This document shows positions 1 to 6,456 of a stretch of 8,146 bases of DNA, in pieces. The translations under genes and the position numbers were made by a program. Each line of letters opens with the position of its first letter. Position 1 is the first letter of the stretch. The DNA is from SLFT01 sp964493075 (GTDB taxonomy: Bacteria > Hydrogenedentota > Hydrogenedentia > Hydrogenedentales > CAITNO01). The DNA is taken from positions 1-8,146 of the forward strand of contig CAZBNU010000188.1 in the NCBI GenBank assembly GCA_964493075.1, written 5' to 3'. The notes beneath the pieces are model-generated. The model was given only the letters and a program-made list of their open reading frames with translations. It ran no database searches and was not told the DNA's origin.

Positions 1-767
1 ACATCGAGGAAGTTGCTCACATGATCGGAAAGCAGCATGGACGGACCGGTGAGGTTTTCGATGAGCAGGCGGGTTTCCTGCAAGGCTTCGTGGGCGGACA
101 ACAGATGCAGATGCCCCTCGCGCCAGCGGTCGTGCCACGGGGTTCCCGGCATGGGCACCCAGGTGCGTAGGCGTATGAAGTTCGGCGGACTTTGGTTGAG
201 TACAGCAGCGCTGCCCAGTGCGTGTTCGCGCCAGCGTTCAGTGCCGGCAACCCCCACCATCAGGTATACGGACAGTTCCATGCCCGCAGCCCGCACATGG
301 TTATATGCGATAACGGCTTCTTCGGGGGTGACGCCCTTGTTAATAGCGGCCAGGGTTTCCGCATCGCCGGATTCAAGACCGGAGTGCACCCGCGTAATTC
401 CCGCAGTGGCGATGGCCTGCCATTCTTCCTGCGATTTCTTCGCGAGAAATTTCGCGGAACCGTACACGGTGATACGTTCGAGATGGGGGAATCGTGCCTG
501 TGCCGCCTCGCCAATGGCCACCAGCCGTGCCGTGCTCAATGCTGCCGAGTTGCCGTCCGCCAGAAAAATGGTGCGCACGTGGGGGCCATAGGCAGCAACC
601 GCCATATCCAAATCTTCAATGATATCCTTCGTGGGGCGTGCCCGGAATTGTTTGTCGCGATACATGCAACAAAAGGCACAGGCATTGTGCGGACAACCAA
701 TGGTTGCCTGAATAATGAGTGAATTGGCCTCACTCGGCGGCCGGTATACAGTTCCTTCGTAACGCAT
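1..767 (-). CDS. Radical SAM protein of unknown function (C-terminus cut by window edge)
   Basis: The minus strand is open without a stop from the ATG at 767 down to base 1, giving 255 full codons. The N-terminus reads MRYEGTVYRPPSEANSLIIQ and is followed by GCPHNACAFC, with cysteines at residues 25, 30 and 33. This CX4CX2C cluster is one residue longer than the classical CX3CX2C but is typical of a widespread uncharacterised radical SAM group (GCPWNRCTFC-like) that also has the YRPPSEA lead-in. Other supporting segments are FLADGN (68-73) and HSGLESG (128-134), as in Elp3/HemN-like TIM barrels. The protein should bind a 4Fe-4S cluster and cleave S-adenosylmethionine in the cytoplasm; the substrate is unknown. 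An in-frame ATG lies 18 bases upstream at 785. I prefer 767 because the M-x-YEG start matches the family as I know it. Neither start has a clear Shine-Dalgarno sequence. The gene is divergent from the sulfatases and no functional link is evident. Confidence 0.88.
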   Translation of the reverse strand, partial: MRYEGTVYRPPSEANSLIIQATIGCPHNACAFCCMYRDKQFRARPTKDIIEDLDMAVAAYGPHVRTIFLADGNSAALSTARLVAIGEAAQARFPHLERITVYGSAKFLAKKSQEEWQAIATAGITRVHSGLESGDAETLAAINKGVTPEEAVIAYNHVRAAGMELSVYLMVGVAGTERWREHALGSAAVLNQSPPNFIRLRTWVPMPGTPWHDRWREGHLHLLSAHEALQETRLLIENLTGPSMLLSDHVSNFLD

Positions 768-795
768 GGAGGTATTGTAACGCATTTGTATATGA

Positions 796-832
796 AACGC
801 AGAGGCGCAGAGCGTAGCAGAGGTGCGCAGAG
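796..832. repeat. Imperfect GCAGAG repeat block
   Basis: GCAGAG occurs four times, at 799-804, 807-812, 817-822 and 827-832, separated by 2 to 4 bases of CG-rich filler. It lies in the divergent gap between the radical SAM gene and the first sulfatase. Similar AACGCAGAGGCGCAGAG tracts are, to my knowledge, scattered between genes in several environmental bacterial genomes. No coding function is seen; any role is unknown. Confidence 0.6.
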
Positions 833-855
833 AGATAATGCTTCAGAGAAATCCA

Positions 856-878
856 AATCGGAATCGGAATCGGAATCC
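856..878. repeat. AATCGG hexanucleotide tandem repeat
   Basis: Three perfect AATCGG units (856-861, 862-867, 868-873) are followed by a degenerate fourth, AATCC. The tract starts 24 bases after the GCAGAG block and ends 84 bases before the first sulfatase start. It is a simple repeat that may vary in copy number between strains. It is too short and has no spacers, so it is not a CRISPR array. Confidence 0.65.
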
Positions 879-962
879 TCACAAAAAAACGGTTGTTGCA
901 AGCCGCCCGCGTTATTGGTTACCCTGTAAGGAAGGCTTTCCAACAACATACGAGGTATTTAC

Positions 963-2366
963 ATGAATCAGGAAAAAAGCAAAGGCAGTTGTGTTACGCG
1001 GCGTGATTTTCTGCGTTGTTCTGCGGCGGTGGCGGGGGTTGCTTCGCTGCATGCGCCGGGAACTTTCGCCGAAACGCCTGACAAGCCGAATATCCTGTTT
1101 ATTATGACGGACCAGCAGACGGCATCTGCCATGAGTTGCGCGGGTAATCCGTATCTGCGCACCCCGGCGTTGGATGCGCTGGCGGCGCGTGGGGTTCGTT
1201 TTGAACGCGCTTATGTGACACAGCCGCTGTGCATGCCCTGCCGTTCCAGTCTGCAGACCGGTCTTTATCCCCATGAAAACGGCGTGGTCTGCAACGGCCT
1301 TGATATTCAGGGGGATTTTCCCATGTTGGGTACGATGATGGCTGACGCGGGCTATGAAAACACCTACATCGGCAAATGGCATGTGGGCGCCTCCTTCGAG
1401 AAGGCTGGCTATACGGGTGAGGCATCGGATTTCCGGCCAGACCACAAGAAGACCGCCGCGGCCTTGTCCTTCCTGAAGCGTAAGCATAAGGAACCCTTTT
1501 TCCTGACTGTTTCTTTCATGAACCCCCACAACGTATGCCAACTTGCACGGGGCCAGGAACTGCCCGACGGGCCCATCCCAGAACCACCAAAGAATCCTGA
1601 CGACCTGCCGCCGTTGCCGGATAACTTTGCCATTCCGGAAAATGAACCCTCCGCTATTCGCAAGGTCAAGCAGAGCATTCCTGAACACTATCCGACCCGC
1701 GACTGGGGCGAACTGGAATGGCGTCAGTACCTGTGGGGCTATTACCGGCTGGTGGAGAAGGTGGATGCGGAAATCGGGCGCGTCCTTGATGCGCTTGCGG
1801 CAAGTGATTATGCGGACAATACGGTGGTGGCGTTTGTGAGCGATCACGGCGAAGGGATTGCCATGCACCACTGGAACCAGAAGCAGGCGCTGTATGACCA
1901 ATGCACGCGGGTGCCGCTGATACTCGCAGGGCCGGGCATCCAACAGGGAAAGACTTCTGCCGTGTTGGCTTCCACGGCCCTCGACATTCCCCAGACACTG
2001 CTGGATATTGCAGGGGCGCCGGCACCTGATTCCATGCGCGGACTGTCCTTGCGGGCATTGGCTTCAGGCGCCACCGAGTCGCTGGATCGGGACTATGTGG
2101 TTGCTGAAACGGTGTTCGCACGCAATACCGATTTGCTCGGGCTTCGGGGGCGCATGCTCCGTTCGGAACAGTACAAGTATTGCGTTTACGATGTGGGCGA
2201 AAATCGTGAGCAGTTGTTCGACATGACTGTTGACCCGGGGGAAACCAACAATCTCGCTGTGCAGGCGGACTATGCGGAGCTGCTGAACCAGCAGCGAGCC
2301 ACCCTGGCGCAGTGGGCGGCAGCAACAAAGGACAATGATTTTCCATACGTGAGTGTTGCGACGTAA
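963..2366 (+). CDS. Tat-exported type I sulfatase (arylsulfatase/choline-sulfatase-like)
   Basis: This 467-residue protein should hydrolyse sulfate esters, probably on a polysaccharide, outside the cytoplasm. The N-terminus has a twin-arginine signal, TRRDFLRCSAAVAG (R13, R14), followed by a hydrophobic stretch. The alkaline-phosphatase-fold sulfatase domain starts at about residue 42 with PNILFIMTDQQ (metal ligand D50). The active-site motif is PLCMPCRSSLQTG. C90 is the residue expected to become formylglycine (CxPxR). K138-W-H140 in IGKWHVG and D294-H295 in SDHGEG supply further active-site and metal-binding residues. The length is normal for the family. The start is supported by GAGG at 952-955, 7 bases upstream. 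A second sulfatase follows 30 bases downstream, so the two are probably co-transcribed. The maturation enzyme (FGE or anSME) is not in this window. The substrate cannot be read from sequence. Confidence 0.93.
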   Translation: MNQEKSKGSCVTRRDFLRCSAAVAGVASLHAPGTFAETPDKPNILFIMTDQQTASAMSCAGNPYLRTPALDALAARGVRFERAYVTQPLCMPCRSSLQTGLYPHENGVVCNGLDIQGDFPMLGTMMADAGYENTYIGKWHVGASFEKAGYTGEASDFRPDHKKTAAALSFLKRKHKEPFFLTVSFMNPHNVCQLARGQELPDGPIPEPPKNPDDLPPLPDNFAIPENEPSAIRKVKQSIPEHYPTRDWGELEWRQYLWGYYRLVEKVDAEIGRVLDALAASDYADNTVVAFVSDHGEGIAMHHWNQKQALYDQCTRVPLILAGPGIQQGKTSAVLASTALDIPQTLLDIAGAPAPDSMRGLSLRALASGATESLDRDYVVAETVFARNTDLLGLRGRMLRSEQYKYCVYDVGENREQLFDMTVDPGETNNLAVQADYAELLNQQRATLAQWAAATKDNDFPYVSVAT

Positions 2367-2396
2367 CTACCATACCAGTATCAAGGTTATTATTTT

Positions 2397-3923
2397 ATGA
2401 CATCACAGGCAATCACCCGAAGATCCTTTTTACAGCAGACTGCTGCACTTGGTCTGTGCGCTGCAGGCGTTGGTGCCAATACCGACGGGGCAACGACGAA
2501 AAAACAGAATGTCCTGTTCATCTGTGTGGATGATCTGCGACCACAGCTGCCCTGCTACGGGAAGGATTTCATGGTGACGCCGAATCTGGACCGGCTGGCG
2601 ACGGAGGGCGTCGTATTCCAGCGGCACTACTGTTCCGTGCCCACCTGCGGCGCGTCCCGATGCAGCATGCTCACGGGAATGCACCCGCGCACGACACAGG
2701 CCACGACCAACAGTGCCTTTGAGGGTCTTCCGCGAAAGGAGAATGGGCAGGCAAACTCGTTGCCGGACTTGTTCCGCAGGAACGGGTATACGACAGTCAG
2801 CGTCGGCAAAGTCAGCCACAGCCCCAATGGTCGCCGCTGTCACCAGCCATCAGGCCGTTTTGATACCGATGGGAACATGATCTATTCCGGGCTGGACGAC
2901 CGGGAGCCGGAACTGCCCTTTGCCTGGGATAGGGTCTATGGTCCCACCGATAAATGGGGCGATTCCTGGTCTGCCTTTTTCGGGTACGATGGCGGCAAGA
3001 CGCGCAGTTACACCAAAGACAAATCCCCCGCTTGTGAAGCCGCCGATGTGCCCGACACGGGCTACCCGGATGGCCTGATTGCAGAGGACGCCATCAAGGA
3101 ACTGAATGCGCTGAAGGACAATCCCTTCTTCCTGGCGGTCGGGTTCTACAAGCCCCATCTGCCGTTCTGTGCCCCGAAAAAGTATTGGGACTTGTATGAT
3201 CGTGATGCCATTCCGCTGCCGGAACATCCTGACCCGCCGGAGAATGTAGACCTCACGATCAGCCTGCACGAAAACGGGGAGTTGACCGGACGCTATGCCT
3301 CACTCAAGGATCCACGGGAAGCCACGGAGGACAAAGCGCGTTTTCTTCGGCACGGCTATTTTGCCTGTGTCAGTTATGTGGACGCCCAGATTGGCAAGGT
3401 GCTGGACGAACTCGACCGGCTTGGTCTGCGGGACAACACCATCGTGGTTGTGTGGGGCGACCACGGCTGGCACCTTGGTGATTTGCACGTGTGGGGCAAG
3501 CATACCACCTTCGACTTCTCTCTACGCAGTACACTGCTTATGTCCCTGCCTGACAGTAACGCCAGGGGCAGGCAGGTCACGGCGCCGGTGGAATCGGTGG
3601 ACCTTTATCCCACCCTGGCGGCGTACTGCGGGTTAGGGGCGCCGGACGGTCTGGACGGCATTTCGTTGCGATCCGTTCTTGAAGAGGATGCGCCTGTCGA
3701 TAAACAAGGCGCCCGCGGCTATTGGCGACGGGGCAAGCGTACTGCCAGAACAGTGCGCACCCAGGACTATCGCATTGTGGAATGGAAGGACGAAAGGGGC
3801 AAGGTCATTCAGGTGGAATTATACGACCACAAAACCGACCCCGACGAAACCATTAATGTCGCCGCCGCCCATCCGGACACTGTAACTGCGCTCCTGGAAG
3901 TCCTTCACACCAACCGCCTCTGA
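2397..3923 (+). CDS. Tat-exported sulfatase, iduronate-2-sulfatase-like
   Basis: This 508-residue sulfatase belongs to the iduronate-2-sulfatase-like branch. It starts with a twin-arginine signal, ITRRSFLQQTAALGL (R8, R9). The catalytic domain opens with NVLFICVDDLRPQLPCYG (metal ligands D45, D46). The active-site segment is VPTCGASRCSMLTG, where C84 is the predicted formylglycine residue in a CxAxR rather than CxPxR context. SVGKVSH (K138, H141), WGDHGWHLGD (D355, H356) and WGKHTTF (K368, H369) match the typical IDS-like active-site segments. It probably removes sulfate from a sulfated glycan in the periplasm or at the surface, together with the upstream sulfatase. The ribosome-binding site is weak (AAGG at 2383-2386, 10 bases before ATG), which with the 30-base gap suggests translation from a shared mRNA. 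The sugar specificity is unknown. Confidence 0.93.
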   Translation: MTSQAITRRSFLQQTAALGLCAAGVGANTDGATTKKQNVLFICVDDLRPQLPCYGKDFMVTPNLDRLATEGVVFQRHYCSVPTCGASRCSMLTGMHPRTTQATTNSAFEGLPRKENGQANSLPDLFRRNGYTTVSVGKVSHSPNGRRCHQPSGRFDTDGNMIYSGLDDREPELPFAWDRVYGPTDKWGDSWSAFFGYDGGKTRSYTKDKSPACEAADVPDTGYPDGLIAEDAIKELNALKDNPFFLAVGFYKPHLPFCAPKKYWDLYDRDAIPLPEHPDPPENVDLTISLHENGELTGRYASLKDPREATEDKARFLRHGYFACVSYVDAQIGKVLDELDRLGLRDNTIVVVWGDHGWHLGDLHVWGKHTTFDFSLRSTLLMSLPDSNARGRQVTAPVESVDLYPTLAAYCGLGAPDGLDGISLRSVLEEDAPVDKQGARGYWRRGKRTARTVRTQDYRIVEWKDERGKVIQVELYDHKTDPDETINVAAAHPDTVTALLEVLHTNRL

Positions 3924-3934
3924 GCACATCGGAT

Positions 3935-3955
3935 CGGGGGGTATCCCTACCCCCG
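3935..3955 (+). terminator. Possible terminator hairpin after the sulfatase operon
   Basis: Twelve bases after the second sulfatase stop, GGGGGTA (3937-3943) can pair with TACCCCC (3948-3954) across a TCCC loop: seven base pairs, plus an outer C-G pair after a one-base bulge. There is no T-run after it, so intrinsic termination is uncertain. It could instead block 3' exonucleases or work with Rho. Confidence 0.45.
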
Positions 3956-3970
3956 TACTGGCGGTCATGA

Positions 3971-4010
3971 CGGGGGACGGGGTGGACAGGGTGGACGGGG
4001 TGGACGGAGG
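3971..4010 (+). repeat. GGGGTGGAC 9-base tandem repeat with G-quadruplex potential
   Basis: Three consecutive 9-base units, GGGGTGGAC (3979-3987), AGGGTGGAC (3988-3996) and GGGGTGGAC (3997-4005), are flanked by degenerate copies. Four G-runs at 3972-3976, 3979-3982, 3989-3991 and 3997-4000 have loops of 2, 6 and 5 bases, which fits the usual intramolecular G-quadruplex pattern. On the opposite strand it reads as GTCCACCCC units. The role is unknown. Confidence 0.7.
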
Positions 4011-4222
4011 GTTGCTTGCTGGTGTTGGGAGGTATTTTGTGATTTTGTAGGCGAGTACTTTCAAACTACATTTCTGTTGTTTTGTCTGAAATTCCCACTA
4101 TATCGTAGGAATGGGTTTCCTGGTGATGCGTGGGCGTTTAAGCGGTAGCTGGGTTCCGGTTATTTTATTTTTGTGGTTGCTCATGGTCATCAGGCTGGCG
4201 AAAATCCTATCTGCAATAGTAC

Positions 4223-4250
4223 CAACAGATTAAAGAATGGGCATCTGTTG
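4223..4250. promoter_or_regulatory. Inverted repeat, candidate activator site upstream of glnB
   Basis: CAACAGAT (4223-4230) and ATCTGTTG (4243-4250) form a perfect 8-base inverted repeat with a 12-base spacer. Its centre is about 84 bases upstream of the transcription start predicted from the sigma-54 site, a typical distance for an enhancer-binding protein. It does not resemble the enterobacterial NtrC consensus, so the binding protein is unknown. The functional call is inference. Confidence 0.45.
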
Positions 4251-4293
4251 TGGATCGCTACACCGCCGGGATGGTTCCCGTATTGTGTCTGAT

Positions 4294-4310
4294 TTGGCAT
4301 ACATATTGCT
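4294..4310 (+). promoter_or_regulatory. Sigma-54 (RpoN) type promoter for glnB-glnA
   Basis: The sequence TTGGCATACATATTGCT matches the -24/-12 consensus TTGGCACGNNNNTTGCW with two changes. The invariant GG (4296-4297) and GC (4308-4309) have the required 10-base spacing. The predicted start is about 4321. Sigma-54 control of PII and glutamine synthetase genes is well established in other bacteria, which supports the call. Confidence 0.72.
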
Positions 4311-4322
4311 TTGTTGAGGATA

Positions 4323-4358
4323 ATGTACGCATTGGCAGTGTTCAGGGCGTACATGCCC
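4323..4358 (+). promoter_or_regulatory. Competing hairpins at the 5' end of the glnB leader
   Basis: ATGTACGC (4323-4330) is perfectly complementary to GCGTACAT (4347-4354), giving an 8-base-pair stem with a 16-base loop that begins about 2 bases after the predicted transcription start. The right arm overlaps a second possible hairpin, GGGC (4345-4348) with GCCC (4355-4358), so the two cannot form together. The leader also has a GCGTTT/AAACGC hairpin (4459-4475) closer to the gene. It does not match the glutamine (glnA) riboswitch as I know it. A regulatory role is inference. Confidence 0.35.
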
Positions 4359-4505
4359 CCTTGGTTTCATAGCGGGCCTCAACGATAGCGTCGGTGAAGT
4401 AAAAATTGCTATGGCCAGTTGCTCTTGATATGCTTTTGCATTAATCCCAGGCGTTGAAGCGTTTGTTGGAAACGCGACGTCTTTCAGGAGCAACCCCAGC
4501 CATAC

Positions 4506-4511
4506 AGGAGG
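4506..4511 (+). promoter_or_regulatory. Ribosome-binding site fixing a GTG start for glnB
   Basis: A perfect AGGAGG lies 7 bases before the GTG at 4519. The resulting MKKVEAIIKPFK start is that of nearly all PII proteins, so this site decides the start codon. Confidence 0.88.
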
Positions 4512-4518
4512 TCGTACA

Positions 4519-4860
4519 GTGAAAAAAGTAGAAGCGATAATCAAGCCATTCAAACTGGAAGAGGTGAAGGAAGCCCTTGCCAAGGTTGGCATACAGGGAC
4601 TTACCGTTTCGGAAGTGAAGGGGTTCGGTCGCCAGAAGGGTCACAAGGAATTGTACCGCGGCGCCGAATACGTGGTGGAGTTTCTGCCCAAGGTGAAGTT
4701 GGAGATTGTGGTGCGGGACGATGTGCTTGAGGCGGTGGTGAAGGCGATAGTGGAAACGGCGAGCACAGGCCGCATCGGCGATGGCAAGATATTTGTTCTT
4801 CCTGTGGAAGAGGCGATTCGCATACGGACGGGTGAGACAGGCGAAGCCACCCTGGGTTAG
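4519..4860 (+). CDS. glnB: Nitrogen regulatory protein PII
   Basis: This 113-residue protein is a PII signal transducer, a cytoplasmic trimer that senses ATP/ADP and 2-oxoglutarate and controls nitrogen assimilation through partner proteins. The start MKKVEAIIKPFKLEEVKEAL is canonical. The T-loop (about residues 36-55, GFGRQKGHKELYRGAEYVVEF) keeps Tyr51, the uridylylation site in proteobacterial GlnB. The B-loop TGRIGDGKIFV (83-93) and the C-terminal RIRTGE (101-106) are the usual nucleotide-binding parts. The length is normal (112-113). Translation starts at GTG. The gene sits 149 bases upstream of glnA and probably shares its mRNA from the sigma-54 promoter. GlnB and GlnK are hard to tell apart from sequence alone. 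Linkage to glnA, with no amtB seen, favours the glnB name. Confidence 0.96.
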   Translation: MKKVEAIIKPFKLEEVKEALAKVGIQGLTVSEVKGFGRQKGHKELYRGAEYVVEFLPKVKLEIVVRDDVLEAVVKAIVETASTGRIGDGKIFVLPVEEAIRIRTGETGEATLG

Positions 4861-5009
4861 CGGTCGTTTTTTTGCAGGACGAACTGGAAGATGTAAGCAC
4901 ATAGGCAGGCATGTCGTGTGTGAGTCCCAAGCGTCGGAAGCGCGAAAGCAGGACTGAGGCATGCCGGTTGATTTATGAGCATAGCGCAACAATAGAAAAG
5001 GAAAAGAGT

Positions 5010-6434
5010 ATGCACAAAGAAAGCAGTCCCAAAGACGTCCTGCAGGTAATTAAAGAGAAGTCTGTAAAGTTCATTGACTTCCGGTTCATGGATTTTCCGG
5101 GTCTTCAACAGCACTTCACCATTCCGGTGAGTGAAATCAGTGAGAGCACCTTCGAAGAGGGGCTTGGTTTTGATGGTTCCAGTATTCGCGGGTGGCAGGC
5201 TATCAACGAGAGCGACATGCTTGTGATGCCTGATGCGCGCACGGCGACCCTGGATCCCTTTTCCGAGATTGCCACGCTGATTCTGTACTGCAACATTCTG
5301 GATCCCATCACCAAGGAACGGTACAGCCGCGACCCGCGTAACATCGCCCAGAAAGCGGAGAATTACCTGCTTTCCACCGGTTTGGCGGACACGTGCTTTG
5401 TGGGTCCGGAAGCGGAGTTTTTCATTTTTGATGAAATCCGTTTTGATCAGAAGCCGAACTGCGGTTATTACTTCATTGACAGCGATGAGGCTATCTGGAA
5501 CAGCGGTCGCGAGGAAAACCCGAATCTCGGGTATAAGCTGCGCCACAAGGAAGGTTATTTTCCTGTGCCGCCGGGCGATGCCCAGCACAACTTGCGCCAG
5601 GAAATGGTTGCCGAGATGCTTGAAGCGGGTCTGCACGTGGAGTGTCACCACCATGAAGTGGCTACGGCAGGGCAGGCGGAGATTGATCTTCGGTTTGCGC
5701 CGCTCACCAATATGGCGGACCAGCTGACCTTATTCAAATACATCATCAAGAACGTAGCCAAGCGAAACGGCAAGACGGTAACCTTTATGCCAAAGCCGGT
5801 GTTCACTGATAACGGTTCCGGGATGCATGTACACCTTTCCCTGTGGAAAGAAGGAAAGCCTTTGTTTGCGGGTAACAAGTATGCCGGATTGAGCCAGGAA
5901 GCCCTGTGGTTTATTGGCGGCCTGTTGCAGCATGCCCCGGCGCTGGTAGCGCTGACCAACCCGACCACCAACAGTTACAAGCGGCTGGTGCCCGGTTATG
6001 AAGCGCCGGTGAATATTGCCTACTCGGCGCGCAACCGCAGCGCCTGTGCGCGTATTCCCATGTATAGTGCCAGTCCGAAAGCCAAGCGTGTTGAATTCCG
6101 CGTACCCGACCCGTCCTGCAACCCCTACTTAGCGTTTTCCGCGTTGTTGATGGCGGGTCTGGACGGGATTCAGAACAAGATTGATCCGGGCGAGCCGATG
6201 GACAAGGATCTGTACGATCTGCCGCCGGAAGAAAAGGCAAAAATTCCGCAGGTTCCCGGCAGTCTGGGCCAGGCACTCAAAGCGCTGGAGAATGACTACG
6301 AATTCCTGACCAAGAACGATGTGTTCACGGAAGACGCCTTGGAAATGTGGATTCGTTACAAGCGGGTCAATGAAGTGGAAGCGCTGAATCTGCGTCCCCA
6401 TCCCTACGAATTCTACATGTACTACGACATTTAA
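5010..6434 (+). CDS. glnA: Glutamine synthetase type I
   Basis: This 474-residue GSI forms glutamine from glutamate, ammonia and ATP as a cytoplasmic dodecamer. Family segments appear in order: FRFMDFPGLQQHFTIP, GLGFDGSSIRGW, VGPEAEFFIFD, the HHHEVATAGQAEIDLRF block, FTDNGSGMHVHLSLW, the ATP/glutamate-site segment NPTTNSYKRLVPGYEAP, NRSACARIP and RVEFRVPDPSCNPYLAFSALLMAG. The segment DKDLYDLPPEE contains Tyr402, equivalent to the adenylylated Tyr397 of E. coli GlnA, so GlnE-type control is possible (GSI-beta type). I chose the ATG at 5010, preceded by AGGA at 4999-5002. The reading frame stays open back to an ATG at 4911, but the extra 33 residues are not GS-like and 474 residues fits the family. 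It lies downstream of glnB and ends in a strong hairpin. Confidence 0.97.
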   Translation: MHKESSPKDVLQVIKEKSVKFIDFRFMDFPGLQQHFTIPVSEISESTFEEGLGFDGSSIRGWQAINESDMLVMPDARTATLDPFSEIATLILYCNILDPITKERYSRDPRNIAQKAENYLLSTGLADTCFVGPEAEFFIFDEIRFDQKPNCGYYFIDSDEAIWNSGREENPNLGYKLRHKEGYFPVPPGDAQHNLRQEMVAEMLEAGLHVECHHHEVATAGQAEIDLRFAPLTNMADQLTLFKYIIKNVAKRNGKTVTFMPKPVFTDNGSGMHVHLSLWKEGKPLFAGNKYAGLSQEALWFIGGLLQHAPALVALTNPTTNSYKRLVPGYEAPVNIAYSARNRSACARIPMYSASPKAKRVEFRVPDPSCNPYLAFSALLMAGLDGIQNKIDPGEPMDKDLYDLPPEEKAKIPQVPGSLGQALKALENDYEFLTKNDVFTEDALEMWIRYKRVNEVEALNLRPHPYEFYMYYDI

Positions 6435-6456
6435 TCTGATTGCATTGTAATTTCAC

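Larger units (their letters stand above)
3924..4518. other. 595-base intergenic region between sulfatases and glnB
   Basis: No convincing gene is present on either strand. Open frames here are short or made from repeats. The left part holds a GC-rich hairpin (3935-3955) and a GGGGTGGAC tandem repeat. The middle, about 4015-4220, is AT-richer and I see no clear element in it. The right part holds an inverted repeat, a sigma-54-type promoter and a structured leader for glnB-glnA; these are listed separately. Confidence 0.7.

Noticed and set aside
856..878. CRISPR-like array
   Set aside because: The units are 6 bases, directly adjacent and without spacers.
912..1943. 343-codon open frame on the minus strand
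   Set aside because: It lies opposite the first sulfatase, has no recognisable domain and is explained as the antisense shadow of a GC-rich real gene.
3819..4064. 81-codon minus-strand frame with Ser-Thr-Pro repeats
   Set aside because: The repeats are just the GGGGTGGAC array read in antisense, and the rest overlaps the sulfatase gene.
4077..4104. Sigma-70-like promoter TTGTTT-N16-TATATC
   Set aside because: Both hexamers match poorly, the spacer is short and the region is AT-rich, so chance is likely.
4321..4518. Glutamine (glnA) riboswitch in the glnB leader
   Set aside because: The conserved GGAAGTAGG-type core that I associate with this motif is not present.
4230..4592. 120-codon minus-strand open frame across the glnB leader
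   Set aside because: It overlaps the sigma-54 site and the start of glnB in antisense and shows no protein-like features.
4861..4880. Intrinsic terminator between glnB and glnA at the T-run (4866-4872)
   Set aside because: There are seven Ts but no convincing stem of adequate length and loop size before them.
4911..5009. N-terminal extension of glnA from an upstream ATG
   Set aside because: The 33 extra residues do not resemble glutamine synthetase. The ATG at 5010 has a good ribosome-binding site and gives the usual length.
4857..5654. 265-codon open frame on the minus strand
   Set aside because: Antisense to glnA, whose family motifs are clear on the plus strand; no domain seen in the antisense protein.
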